This document shows positions 15,216 through 24,167 of a stretch of DNA of 24,167 bases, one piece after another. The DNA is from G020348385 sp964410125. Lineage in GTDB: Bacteria > Acidobacteriota > Aminicenantia > Aminicenantales > Aminicenantaceae. The position numbers and the translations under genes are program-made. The notes beneath the pieces are model-generated. The model saw nothing but the letters and a program-made list of their open reading frames with translations. It did not search any database and was not told where the DNA came from. The stretch is taken from NCBI GenBank assembly GCA_964410125.1, contig CAYPGQ010000062.1:1-24167 (forward strand). The letters are read 5' to 3'. The number at the start of each line of letters is the position of its first letter. Position 1 is the first letter of the stretch.

Positions 15216-18200
15216 CATCCGTGATGATTTTTTTAAAAATTGCCTTTTATGAGGCCAAAATTCTCCTGAGGTCCTGGGGTTTCCGCATATTTGCCCTGCT
15301 GGGCCTTGTTATTCTGGGCTTGCTGACGGCCGGGATCGCAGCCCCTTCTTTTGCTTTCCCTTACTACTTTCGATCCCTTTCGGGATCCATCCCGCTTTTC
15401 AGCTTCAAGCTCTTCAACATCTTTCAGGGGATTATCGTGGTTTTTATGGCCACGGAATTCTTCAAAAGGGACAGACGAACGGATTCCACCCAGGTTATCT
15501 TTTCCCGGTCCTTTTCCAACACCAGTTACATCCTGGGCAAATTTGTCGGTGTCATCGGGCTTTTTGTCCTGATGAACATCCTCCTCGGAGTGATCACATT
15601 CCTCATCCATCTCTTCCTGTCGGATACGCCCTTAAACATCCAGGCTTATCTTCTATATTTTCTGTTGCTTACACTCCCTACCCTGGTATTCCTGATTGGC
15701 CTGTCCTTTGTTTTTGCCGTTGTCATTCGCAACCAGGCAGCCGTCATTCTGCTGGGACTGGCCATATCGTCCGTCAGCCTGGTTATCCTGGGAAACAAGG
15801 CATACTATATTCCCGATATATTCGGATTCCACACGCCCATGCTGTATTCCGATTTTATCGGGCTGGGCAACGGCGCACAGCTTTTCGCGCTGCGCCTCCC
15901 CTTGCTCCTTCTGGGCCTGGGACTCGTCTTCGGGACGGTGCTTTTAGCTAAACGGCTGCGGCAATCGCCTATGGTGACGGCTCTTTCCGGGGCCCTGTCA
16001 ATTCTTCTAATCCTCTCGGCCTTTGGCCTGGTTTTCAGCCATGTTCGGTCCAATAGGGATATAGATTCCCTCCGGCGTGACCTTCTGGCAGAAAGCCAAA
16101 AATACGCCGATGTTCCCGCATTGAGTATGGAATCCTGCTCCCTGGATGTGGAGTTTTCCGGCGATGTCCTGTCAGCCTCTGCCGAGGTTCTTTTAAAAAA
16201 TAATCAGGACAAGCCCGTCCAATCACTCCTCCTGACCCTGAATCCGGGATTCCAGGTCAGCCGTGTGACGGCCGGCGATTCGACACTGAATCATTCCAGA
16301 GAGGGACATCTCCTCCTCATACAGCCTTCGGTTCCCATAGCCCCCGGCGCTGGCATCACCCTCCGGATAGATTATGCCGGCACTCCGCTGGAAGCCTACT
16401 GCTACCTGGACATCGATAGCGAAAACCTGCGCCAATCCTCCAAACTCGGCATTTACCGCGTCCCGAAAAAATACGTCTTTTTATCGGAGAAGTTTATCCA
16501 TCTGACTCCGGAAAGCGGCTGGTATCCCCGGGCGGGAATCCCTCTCAGTCACCGTTTTCCAGGGGCTGTGGCCAAAGATTTCTCGCGATACACGCTCCGT
16601 GTCCGGCTGCCCGAGGGCCGAATCGCCGTGTCACAGGGTCTCCCGGAGATCGATCAGTCGAACGAAGGCCATGGAAAAACCTACATTTTCCGCCCCACGA
16701 CACCTCTCCCTCAAATATCCCTGACAGTCGGCCCTTACGAGGCAAAAGCTCTCAAAGTCAACGATGTGGAGTATAAGCTTTTTACCCTACCTGGGCACGA
16801 TTATTACGCATCATATCTCGATGCCATCGCCGAAGACCTGCCCGAGAACATCACCAAACTGAAGGACGAGTTCGAGGTCGCGCTCGGTTTGGATTACCCC
16901 TATGAGCAGCTGGCGCTTGTGGAGGTGCCCATCCACTTTTTCAGCCACAAACGCCTCTGGAGTGCGGCGGATGAAACCGTCCAGCCCCAGATGGCTTTTC
17001 TCCCTGAGATGGGGACCCTATGTCGAGGTGCGGATTTTGCCTCCCAGGATCGCATGACGCAGCGAAAAAGGGGATTTGGTAAGGGCCGAGGGATGGAAAT
17101 CGCACCCGCAGAGATCCAAAACTATTTTTTCACGCGCTTTATCCGTTCTAACTTCCTAGGCACCGATCCTGAAATGCAAAGCGATCGCAACACAGCCCTT
17201 TCCGGAGTGACGGAATCCGATGTGAACACGGAATACAACCTGATACCGAATTATTTCGCTTTCACCTCGACGCTGGCCTCTGACCGCTGGCCCATTCTCC
17301 ATTCAGCCATGGAGTCCTGGCTCCAGGACAGGATCTTAGCGCCCAGCTTCCGGTTCAAACGAAGCACCGGTCTGACTGACCAGGAAAGGACCAATCGATT
17401 GCTGGACGGACATTCCATGACCGAACTCCTAGAGGATGAAAACCTGGACGATGACCAGCTCTACAATGTCATTCTGGCCAAGGGCAAATACCTGATGACG
17501 GTTATCGAATCCCGTATCCAGGAGGATAAATTCGACGAAAAACTCCTTTCCTTTATTAAAGAGAAAAAGTTCAGCACCATTACAGAGGATGAATTTCTCC
17601 GATTTCTTTTTGCGTATAAAGAATTCGACCTGGAGCCCGTGATGACCGACTGGTATGAGGAAACACAGATCCCGGCCTTCACTGTCGGCTCCGTCGGTAT
17701 GTTCACCGTCCGGGATGGAGAACAGCAACGCAACCACGTTAGCTTTCCCATCACCAATATCTCCGAGACCGAGGGCATCGTGAAAATCAGCATGATGACA
17801 ATGCAGAGCAGACGAGGCATTCGGGGCGGTGGAAAGGGGTGGGAGATCGAGGAAACGATTCTTGTCCCGCCCAAAACGACCAGAGAAGTCGGCATCCTCC
17901 TTGACACCCAGCCTCTGATCCTGCAGATGGATACGACTATCTCGCTCAACATCCCCTCCACTATAGACCTTCCCCTCTGGGAACGGAGATCGGAAGAAGC
18001 GGAGACCTTCTTTGAAGGGGAGAGAGACACCCCCTATGAAGAAGAGCGATCCGGAACTCCGGGAGAATATATCGTCGATAACGAAGACCCGGGATTCAAA
18101 GTGGTGGCTGGCGGTGGAGATAACCCGCTCCGGTCGGCCATCCGCCGTCTCTTCGACCGTTCAAGCGTCGAGACCGAGTATCTCGAATACAACGCCACCA

Positions 18201-18619
18201 ACCCACCCGGACGTTGGACTCCGGTCGTCCTCCAGAATTTCTACGGCACGATCCTCCACACTGGCCATATGATCAAGGTCGGGGAGGGCAGCAACAAAGT
18301 TTCCTGGACGGTTGACCTCCCGGAAAGCGGCAGCTACGACATCTATTTTTACAACGAAACCATGAGCCGGAGAGGGGGCCGAGGCCAGCGGCGTGGGGAC
18401 AGGGGCAAACAGTGGCCCGCTCAGGAGGAGAAACACTTCATCGTCCACCATGAGGGCGGCACCGAAGAAATCGTTTTCGATATCCAAGAATCGTCCCAGG
18501 GCTGGGTTCTGCTTGGGACCTTCCGCCTAGCGGCCGGATCGAACACAATCGAACAGACGGACAAGGGAAAAGGGGCCTTCGTGACGGCAGATGCGGTGAA
18601 GTGGGTTATAACACAATAA
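15212..18619 (+). CDS. ABC-2 permease fused to an M1-peptidase-like ectodomain and golvesin-like C-terminus
   Basis: The 1135-residue protein starts 4 bases inside the ATPase gene, after GGGAGGG. Seven hydrophobic segments (roughly 24-44, 62-82, 108-133, 145-172, 175-193, 225-245, 256-275) form an ABC-2 permease. Residues about 280-980 are extracytoplasmic and resemble the aminopeptidase N-like region of ABC permease/M1 fusion proteins: beta-rich N-part (SLDVEFSGDVLSASAEVLLKN), then a helical part. The zinc motif HEXXH and its downstream glutamate are absent; the expected stretch after LALVEVP reads IHFFSHKRLW. It is therefore probably not a peptidase but a binding domain. Residues about 986-1135 form a beta domain ending GAFVTADAVKWV, the pattern of golvesin C-terminal-like, sugar- or surface-binding domains. 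Likely role: export or envelope remodelling with the upstream ATPase; substrate unknown. Confidence 0.9.
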   Translation: MTSVMIFLKIAFYEAKILLRSWGFRIFALLGLVILGLLTAGIAAPSFAFPYYFRSLSGSIPLFSFKLFNIFQGIIVVFMATEFFKRDRRTDSTQVIFSRSFSNTSYILGKFVGVIGLFVLMNILLGVITFLIHLFLSDTPLNIQAYLLYFLLLTLPTLVFLIGLSFVFAVVIRNQAAVILLGLAISSVSLVILGNKAYYIPDIFGFHTPMLYSDFIGLGNGAQLFALRLPLLLLGLGLVFGTVLLAKRLRQSPMVTALSGALSILLILSAFGLVFSHVRSNRDIDSLRRDLLAESQKYADVPALSMESCSLDVEFSGDVLSASAEVLLKNNQDKPVQSLLLTLNPGFQVSRVTAGDSTLNHSREGHLLLIQPSVPIAPGAGITLRIDYAGTPLEAYCYLDIDSENLRQSSKLGIYRVPKKYVFLSEKFIHLTPESGWYPRAGIPLSHRFPGAVAKDFSRYTLRVRLPEGRIAVSQGLPEIDQSNEGHGKTYIFRPTTPLPQISLTVGPYEAKALKVNDVEYKLFTLPGHDYYASYLDAIAEDLPENITKLKDEFEVALGLDYPYEQLALVEVPIHFFSHKRLWSAADETVQPQMAFLPEMGTLCRGADFASQDRMTQRKRGFGKGRGMEIAPAEIQNYFFTRFIRSNFLGTDPEMQSDRNTALSGVTESDVNTEYNLIPNYFAFTSTLASDRWPILHSAMESWLQDRILAPSFRFKRSTGLTDQERTNRLLDGHSMTELLEDENLDDDQLYNVILAKGKYLMTVIESRIQEDKFDEKLLSFIKEKKFSTITEDEFLRFLFAYKEFDLEPVMTDWYEETQIPAFTVGSVGMFTVRDGEQQRNHVSFPITNISETEGIVKISMMTMQSRRGIRGGGKGWEIEETILVPPKTTREVGILLDTQPLILQMDTTISLNIPSTIDLPLWERRSEEAETFFEGERDTPYEEERSGTPGEYIVDNEDPGFKVVAGGGDNPLRSAIRRLFDRSSVETEYLEYNATNPPGRWTPVVLQNFYGTILHTGHMIKVGEGSNKVSWTVDLPESGSYDIYFYNETMSRRGGRGQRRGDRGKQWPAQEEKHFIVHHEGGTEEIVFDIQESSQGWVLLGTFRLAAGSNTIEQTDKGKGAFVTADAVKWVITQ

Positions 18620-18678
18620 AATTATGAAAATAGGAATTCTTTCCCTGGTGTGATAACAGACAAATAATGGAGTTGTCC

Positions 18679-20181
18679 ATGAAAAGATCAATCCGAAAAT
18701 ATTCACAAAGGTCAATAGTTATATTCAGTTTCCTCCTTATCTTCACTGCAGGCACTCTATCAGGCGATGAGCTGACTCTGGAAAGGGCTCTCAACATCGC
18801 TTTCAACAACAGCCCGGCCATGCGTCAAGCCTCCCTTCAGCTGGAGTACAACGAGCGCAACCTATTCGCCCAGCAGGCTGGACTGAAGTCCCGGTTCAGT
18901 TTGGGTATAACGCCCTACTTCACTTCCAGCAGCAGGGTGTTCAGCGAACTCACCTCAAGCTACAACACCCAGACGCTGACAAGATCGGCGGCCACCTTCA
19001 CCATTCAACAGCCTATCAAATGGACGGACGCCACCTTGATGATAAGAGACCAGTTCAACTGGAATGAGTCGTCCAGCTCTTTTGTGGGTGGAGAGAAGCA
19101 GACCGCCTTCTCCAACAGCCTGACCGTGAGCCTTAGTCAGCCCCTTTTCACCTACAACCAAACAAAGATGCAGATCAAGGAGCTGGAGCTTGCTCTCGAG
19201 AACGCACAACTGGCCTACGCCATCCAAAAACTTCAGATCGAAAGACAGGTTACCCAGCAGTTTCTCAACCTCTATTACTCCAGGAGGAGCATCCAGATCT
19301 CCCAAGAGGAATACAAAAACGCCATGGAAAGTCTCGAGATCATACAGAGCAAGGTGGAAGCTGGCATAACCGCACCGGAAGAACTCTATCAGGCAGACAT
19401 CACCAAGGACAACAGCCTGGCTACGCTGGAAGACAAGCTCATGCAGCATCAAAACAGTCTGGATACCTTCAAAATCCTGCTGGGCCTGGAGGTGGAGGAT
19501 TTGATCGATGTGTTTGCCGACGTTCAGAAAATGATCGTGGACGTGGATCTGGAAAGGGCCATCGCCCACGGGCTGGAAAACCGGATGGAGCTGCGGCAAA
19601 GGGACATCGAGATCCAAAATGCCCTGCATGATCTCATCGTGACAGGGGCCGTGAATGAGTTCAAGGGCTCCCTCAACCTCTCCTTCGGGCTGACCGGAAC
19701 CAACCCACAGTTCCCGGGTATCTACGACTCGCCCAACACCGACCATCTGATCGCCCTCACCCTGGACATCCCGCTTTTTGACTGGGGACAGAAAAAACAT
19801 CTTTTGGCCGCAACCCAGGCCCAAGTCGATACGGTCAAGCTCTCGGCTGAGGAAGAGAGAAAAAGCATAAAATCGGAAATCCGCGAGGCCTACCGGAATT
19901 ATATGAATCAGAAACGTCAGATAGAAATTGCGGAGAAAAGCATAAAAAACGCAGAACTCACCTACGATATCAACCTGGAGCGATACCGCAATGGCGATCT
20001 CTCGTCCAAGGATCTGCAGTTCTATCAGCTCCAGCTTTCCCAACAAAAGCTCAGCCTGGTGCAGGCTCTGATAAGCAACAAGCTGGCCCTGCTCGACCTG
20101 AAGATCAGGACGCTCTGGGATTTCGAAACCAACAGGTCCATCTTGGATGATATCGTAGAACTATCGGAACTGGAGGATTAA
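18679..20181 (+). CDS. TolC-family outer membrane efflux protein
   Basis: The protein has 500 residues from the ATG at 18679, chosen because GGAG (18669-18672) lies 6 bases upstream; an ATG at 18667 is in frame but lacks a site. A signal peptide ends around LSG-DE (about residue 29). The mature protein has the two-fold repeat of long amphipathic helices with short beta segments seen in TolC/OEP: LTLERALNIAFNNSPAMRQA at the start, and LTLDIPLFDWGQKKHLLAATQAQ at the start of the final coiled coil. It trimerises to form the outer membrane channel and periplasmic tunnel. It is 3 bases upstream of the adaptor gene, and with the following two genes completes a tripartite RND pump. Confidence 0.95.
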   Translation: MKRSIRKYSQRSIVIFSFLLIFTAGTLSGDELTLERALNIAFNNSPAMRQASLQLEYNERNLFAQQAGLKSRFSLGITPYFTSSSRVFSELTSSYNTQTLTRSAATFTIQQPIKWTDATLMIRDQFNWNESSSSFVGGEKQTAFSNSLTVSLSQPLFTYNQTKMQIKELELALENAQLAYAIQKLQIERQVTQQFLNLYYSRRSIQISQEEYKNAMESLEIIQSKVEAGITAPEELYQADITKDNSLATLEDKLMQHQNSLDTFKILLGLEVEDLIDVFADVQKMIVDVDLERAIAHGLENRMELRQRDIEIQNALHDLIVTGAVNEFKGSLNLSFGLTGTNPQFPGIYDSPNTDHLIALTLDIPLFDWGQKKHLLAATQAQVDTVKLSAEEERKSIKSEIREAYRNYMNQKRQIEIAEKSIKNAELTYDINLERYRNGDLSSKDLQFYQLQLSQQKLSLVQALISNKLALLDLKIRTLWDFETNRSILDDIVELSELED

Positions 20182-20184
20182 AGG

Positions 20185-21252
20185 ATGAAAAAAGTCACAT
20201 CAGCATTTATTTTCTTTATTATAGCCATTTCACTTCTCGTTTTTACAGGTTGCCAGCAGGAACGGATGCAGGAGCAAACCGACACCACCATTCCCGTCCG
20301 GGTGATGGAAGTGGAAAAATCCTCCATCCAGGAATTCGTGACCGCTACGGGGACGGTTTATGCAGTCAAGGAAACCATGATCTTGACAGAACAGGCCGGG
20401 CGGTACACGCTCCGAAAAAATCCCAGAACAGGAAGACCCTTTGTCATGGGGGATTCCGTGGCCGCCAACACCATGATTTTCTCCCTGGACAATCCCGAAT
20501 ATGTCAATCAAGTCGCCATGGACTCGAAAAAACTGAGCCTCGAATCTGCAGAGAGGGAATTCACCAAACAGCAGGGTGTTTACGAAAAAGGCGGCATCAC
20601 CCTGAAGGAGGTGAAGGATGCAGAAGCGGCCATGATCGATGCCCGCTACAGCTTTGAGAACGCCAAAATATCCCTGGCTAAATTGGAGATCCGTGCCCCC
20701 TTCAGCGGCGTCATTGTGGACCTTCCCCACTACACCTCCAGTCAGTGGGTGGAGGCCAACACCGAAGTGGCCACTTTGATGGATTATTCCCGCCTGTATG
20801 CCGAGCTGACCCTGCCCGGCAAGGAGATGGGTCGCATCAAACAGAACCAGAATGTGTCTGTCAGCAATTACAGCCAGGAAAAGCAGAAGCTCGAGGGGAA
20901 GGTCACGCAGATCTCACCGGCACTGGATCCCACCAGCCGGATGTTCAAGATCAAGATCGAAGCCTCTAATCCGGACCTCCTTCTCAAACCCGGAATGTTC
21001 GTGCGCGCGGACATCGTCGTCCAGGAGAAAGCGGATGTGATCGTCATCCCCAAAGACATTATCCTGGAAAGACGCGGACGCAAAACCGTTTACGTCGTCC
21101 AGAGGGGATTTGCCCAGGAACGGAGGCTTGAGCTGGGCATCGAATCCAGCGACAGCGTGGAAGTTATCGAGGGGCTCGAACCGGAAGATAGCCTGGTCAT
21201 CGAAGGCTTCGAAACCCTGAGAAACCGCTCCCGTGTCAAGGTCATTGAGTAG
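20185..21252 (+). CDS. RND efflux periplasmic adaptor (membrane fusion protein), lipoprotein
   Basis: The 355-residue protein begins 3 bases after the TolC-type gene, with AAGG before the ATG. The signal sequence ends FTGC, putting a likely lipidated cysteine at C23. Domains in order: membrane-proximal strand (PVRVMEVEKSSIQEFVTATGTV), lipoyl/barrel-sandwich halves around a helical hairpin (about 110-165), second lipoyl half with KLEIRAPFSGVI, beta-barrel (LYAELTLPGKEMGRIKQNQ), and a C-terminal membrane-proximal domain (DVIVIPKDIILERRGRKTVYVV). This is the HlyD_D23/AcrA-like layout. It links the inner-membrane pump to the outer-membrane channel. The helical hairpin is short compared with AcrA. 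Its stop is 1 base before the pump start, so translation is probably coupled. Confidence 0.95.
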   Translation: MKKVTSAFIFFIIAISLLVFTGCQQERMQEQTDTTIPVRVMEVEKSSIQEFVTATGTVYAVKETMILTEQAGRYTLRKNPRTGRPFVMGDSVAANTMIFSLDNPEYVNQVAMDSKKLSLESAEREFTKQQGVYEKGGITLKEVKDAEAAMIDARYSFENAKISLAKLEIRAPFSGVIVDLPHYTSSQWVEANTEVATLMDYSRLYAELTLPGKEMGRIKQNQNVSVSNYSQEKQKLEGKVTQISPALDPTSRMFKIKIEASNPDLLLKPGMFVRADIVVQEKADVIVIPKDIILERRGRKTVYVVQRGFAQERRLELGIESSDSVEVIEGLEPEDSLVIEGFETLRNRSRVKVIE

Positions 21253-21253
21253 A

Positions 21254-24167
21254 ATGAGGAAACTCGCACAGTTCTCAGTCAGGTACCCCACAACCATCCT
21301 GATGATCATCCTGGCTATCTGTCTCCTCGGTTACATCTCCTTCCAGAGGCTGGGGATGGATCTCCTTCCCCGCCTGAATAACCCGCGGTTGTATGTCTCG
21401 CTGGAAGCTGTGGAGCGCCCGCCGGAAGAGATGGAGGAGCAGTTCGTTTCTCCTCTGGAAGCGACAGCGGCCCTCGGCAGCAAGGTGACAGGGGTTTCTT
21501 CCATTTCCCGCGTGGGCAGGGCGCTGGTCACGGTGGAGTACGAGTGGAACACGGACATGGACGAGGCCTATCTTCACCTCCAGAAGGCTGTCAGCGATTT
21601 TGCCCAGGGAAAAGACCTGGATGAAATCAATGTCAGCCAGCTGGATCCCAATGCCCAACCCATCGTCACCGCCGTTTTCTGGCACGAAGACCTGGATGAT
21701 CTGGACAGGCTGCGGCAGACCGCGGAAAACAACATCCGCAACGACCTGGTCAGGCTTTCCGGAGTGGCGGCTGTGGAGCTGGTGGGGGAAAGGAAAAGGG
21801 AGGTGGAGGTCCGCACGGATTCTTATACCTTGGAAGCTTACGGTCTGACTTTGGACCAGGTGGCTTCTGTCATTCTGTCCAGTAACCAGAGCATTTCCGG
21901 TGGATCCATCGTCGAAATGGGTTTGAAATATGCCATACGTGGCGTGGGTGAGCTGGAATCACTGGAAGAGCTCAGGAACCTGATCATCACCTACAAGTCC
22001 GATGAGACGGAGACCGGAGGAACGACCAATCAAACTCCGATCACATTGAGGGATGTCGCTGAAGTAGACTATGTACTCAGCGAGCCGGAGAATATCGTCC
22101 ATTACAACGGCCGCCGGTGCATCGCCCTCGAGATCTTCAAAGAAAGTCAATTCAACACAACCCAGGCCTCCGAGAATATCCACAGCCAGCTGGAAAACCT
22201 TCAAAGATCCCTTCCCGGATATCAACTGCACATCATACAGGACCAGGCAGGTTTCATCAGATCCGCTGTCAGAGAAGTCGAGCAGACAGGGCTGATCGGC
22301 GTTTTTCTGGCCGTTTTGATCCTGTTCATATTCCTCCGCAGGATAGGGGTCACTGCCGTCATCAGCATCGCCATCCCCGTCTCTATCATCGCCACCTTCA
22401 ACCTGATGTATTTCAACAAGCTGACTTTGAACATCATGACCCTGGGTGGCCTGGCGCTGGGAGCCGGTATGCTGGTGGATAATGCCATCGTGGTGGTGGA
22501 AAATATTTTCCGCCATCAGGAGGAGGGATTGGGACTCAAGGAAGCGGCCGTGCGTGGAGCAGGAGAAGTGGGGGGTGCTATCACAAGCTCCACCCTGACG
22601 ACCATCGTCGTTTTTCTCCCCATTGTCTACCTGCAGGGCATTGCCGGCGAGCTGTTCAAGGAACAGGCCTGGACAGTGGCCTTCGCCCTTCTGTCCTCCC
22701 TGTTTGTGGCTCTATCGGTCATCCCGATGCTCAGCTCCAGGATGCTGAAGGCCCGCAAAGGAAAACAAACGCGATTATCTCTCCAATTTCCCTTTTATGC
22801 CCGCTTTCTCACCGGCGTGCTGAAAAAAAGGTGGCTGGTGGTTATGCTTGCTTTTCTCCTGGTTTTATCTGCGGCCTTTCTGGCATCCCGTATGGGCAGC
22901 GAATTTTTGCCCCAGACGGACCTGAACGAGCTGGAGATTACCCTCCTTTTGCCGGAGGGATCGAACCTGGAGCGGACAGAGTCCGCGGTCCGAAGCATAG
23001 AATCGCTACTGCAGGAAAACCATGGGGAATCCATCCACTCCATCTTCTCCCGCATCGGCCCTGTGGGAACCGCCCTGACGGAATCGGAAGTGCTGGCTGG
23101 AGAAAACAGCGCCATGCTTTTGATCGGTCTCAAACCCGAATCCATAGACCTGGACTCTTTGCAGGTGTGGATCGAAAATCAGCTCACCGACATCCCGGGC
23201 CTCAGTGCTCAGATCATGAGGGCGCAGACAGCCCTGCAGGTCACTCTGGGAACGGTGGAAGCTCCCCTGGTCGTTGAGATCCGGGGGAAGGATATGGATA
23301 CCTTGAAGTCCCTATCCGACCAGGTGGAGGCCATCCTCGAACAACAGCAGGGATTGACCGCTGTGGAAACAAGCTTTCAGGAAGGACGGCCCGAAGTGGA
23401 GGTCGTTATCGACAAGACCTCTGCCACATCCTATGGTCTCACACCCTACAGCATCGGCTCTCAGCTGAGCGACCTGCTATCTGGACAGGAACTGGGTGAA
23501 TATGAGGATGATGGCGAGTACATCAACATCATGCTGCGCTCGCCCGAGCCTTCACTTAATGAGCTGGAAGGCCTTCTGCTGGACTCGAGCGAAGGACAGA
23601 AGCTGAGGCTGGACGATGTGGCGGTCCTGAGGCGTTCGGTTTCCCCCAGGGAAATTCTGAGAAACAACCAGGAGCGGACGGCCGAGGTGACGGCCCAGCT
23701 CAGTGGAGAAGAGGCCTTCGATAAAATCGTAGGCCGTGTGGAAAAAACGTTGGGAGAGGTCAGCCTGCCCCAGGATTATTCATTCGCTGTCACCGGTGAA
23801 GAAAAACTGAGGAGAGAATCTTTCAGCCATTTGTGGTTCGCGCTGCTGTTAGCTATTATCCTGGTCTATATGGTCATGGCTTCCCAGTTCGAATCCCTCC
23901 GCCACCCCTTTGTCATCCTCCTAACCATCCCTCTGGCTATGGTGGGAGCTGTAGGGCTACTCATTATTCTCAATCTCCCTCTGAACATCATGTCCTTTAT
24001 CGGCATGATCATGCTGGCCGGAATCGCTGTCAACGACTCCATCATCCTGGTGGACCTGATTAATCAGCAGCGGCGCAGCGGTACGGATATGGAAAGCGCC
24101 ATCGTCAAAGCCGGGCAGCTGAGGATCAGGCCCATATTCATGACATCCGCCACCACCATCCTGGCCC
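21254..24167 (+). CDS. RND-family efflux pump (AcrB-like), 3' end outside window
   Basis: An open frame of 971 codons runs from the ATG at 21254 to the window edge. The N-terminus FSVRYPTTILMIILAICLLG is the first transmembrane helix; porter domain motifs follow (MDLLPRLNNPRLYVSLE, DPNAQPIVTAV). Helix 4 carries GAGMLVDNAIVVVEN, where AcrB has two aspartates; here they are D409 and N410. Helix 10 reads LAGIAVNDSIILVDLI, with V926-N927-D928 where AcrB has its proton-relay lysine K940, resembling relatives outside the classic AcrB group. It is a proton-driven trimeric exporter of drugs, lipids or metals in the inner membrane. It follows the adaptor by 1 base. Typical length is about 1020-1050, so 50-80 residues are missing. 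Confidence 0.95.
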   Translation, partial: MRKLAQFSVRYPTTILMIILAICLLGYISFQRLGMDLLPRLNNPRLYVSLEAVERPPEEMEEQFVSPLEATAALGSKVTGVSSISRVGRALVTVEYEWNTDMDEAYLHLQKAVSDFAQGKDLDEINVSQLDPNAQPIVTAVFWHEDLDDLDRLRQTAENNIRNDLVRLSGVAAVELVGERKREVEVRTDSYTLEAYGLTLDQVASVILSSNQSISGGSIVEMGLKYAIRGVGELESLEELRNLIITYKSDETETGGTTNQTPITLRDVAEVDYVLSEPENIVHYNGRRCIALEIFKESQFNTTQASENIHSQLENLQRSLPGYQLHIIQDQAGFIRSAVREVEQTGLIGVFLAVLILFIFLRRIGVTAVISIAIPVSIIATFNLMYFNKLTLNIMTLGGLALGAGMLVDNAIVVVENIFRHQEEGLGLKEAAVRGAGEVGGAITSSTLTTIVVFLPIVYLQGIAGELFKEQAWTVAFALLSSLFVALSVIPMLSSRMLKARKGKQTRLSLQFPFYARFLTGVLKKRWLVVMLAFLLVLSAAFLASRMGSEFLPQTDLNELEITLLLPEGSNLERTESAVRSIESLLQENHGESIHSIFSRIGPVGTALTESEVLAGENSAMLLIGLKPESIDLDSLQVWIENQLTDIPGLSAQIMRAQTALQVTLGTVEAPLVVEIRGKDMDTLKSLSDQVEAILEQQQGLTAVETSFQEGRPEVEVVIDKTSATSYGLTPYSIGSQLSDLLSGQELGEYEDDGEYINIMLRSPEPSLNELEGLLLDSSEGQKLRLDDVAVLRRSVSPREILRNNQERTAEVTAQLSGEEAFDKIVGRVEKTLGEVSLPQDYSFAVTGEEKLRRESFSHLWFALLLAIILVYMVMASQFESLRHPFVILLTIPLAMVGAVGLLIILNLPLNIMSFIGMIMLAGIAVNDSIILVDLINQQRRSGTDMESAIVKAGQLRIRPIFMTSATTILA

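Noticed and set aside
18955..20046. Long minus-strand open frame (363 codons) inside the TolC-type gene
   Set aside because: Antisense to the periodic coiled-coil coding sequence, which often leaves long open antisense frames; no domain or ribosome site.
1..24167. CRISPR array, rRNA, insertion-sequence transposase or integrase
   Set aside because: No regularly spaced repeats, rRNA-like sequence or transposase/integrase coding frame was seen; the only repeats are two REP-like and two tRNA-end copies.

Overview
The window reads as accessory-rich chromosome of an anaerobic or microaerophilic Gram-negative bacterium. An oxygen-defence cluster (flavodiiron tail, desulfoferrodoxin, rubrerythrin) indicates an anaerobe. 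Lipoprotein signals, a TolC-type outer membrane channel and an RND pump indicate two membranes. Domain styles (PQQ propeller/methyltransferase lipoprotein, ABC permease fused to an M1-like domain, golvesin-type tails, BlaI/M56) fit poorly sampled lineages such as KSB1, Acidobacteriota-like or Planctomycete-like groups. No 16S or full housekeeping gene is present, so taxonomy is a guess. Base composition is a patchwork: AT-rich at about 1-3100 and 12500-13400, more balanced or GC-richer in the transport operons.

Region 1 (1-2735): end of a flavodiiron protein gene, then desulfoferrodoxin and rubrerythrin in one tight operon, a two-helix membrane protein of unknown function, and a second rubrerythrin-like ferritin-fold protein. 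Together they reduce O2, superoxide and peroxide. Region 2 (2736-3120) is a spacer with a hairpin and a REP/MITE-like palindromic element.

Region 3 (3127-10824) is a compact four-gene operon: an anchored protein with a possible thioredoxin-like domain, a MacB/LolE-like FtsX permease, its ATPase, and a 1551-residue lipoprotein. That lipoprotein combines PQQ-type propellers, a coiled coil, a SAM-methyltransferase-like domain, a malectin-like domain and a helical tail. Its function is unknown and it is the most novel system in the window.

Region 4 (10892-13303): an M28 metallopeptidase on the minus strand lies between two same-direction remnants of a tRNA-Val 3' end, which look like attachment-site scars. 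A BrnT/BrnA toxin-antitoxin pair follows.

Region 5 (13360-14288): a BlaI/MecI-type repressor has a clear promoter overlapped by its likely operators. Its M56 sensor-protease partner is cut off after about 41 codons and joined out of frame to the last 37 codons of a golvesin-like tail, which is a deletion scar. A second copy of the REP-like element follows.

Region 6 (14289-24167): an ABC ATPase and a 1135-residue ABC-2 permease with an M1-peptidase-like ectodomain that lacks HEXXH and ends in a golvesin-like domain. Then come the outer membrane, adaptor and inner membrane parts of a tripartite RND efflux pump; the pump gene runs off the window end.
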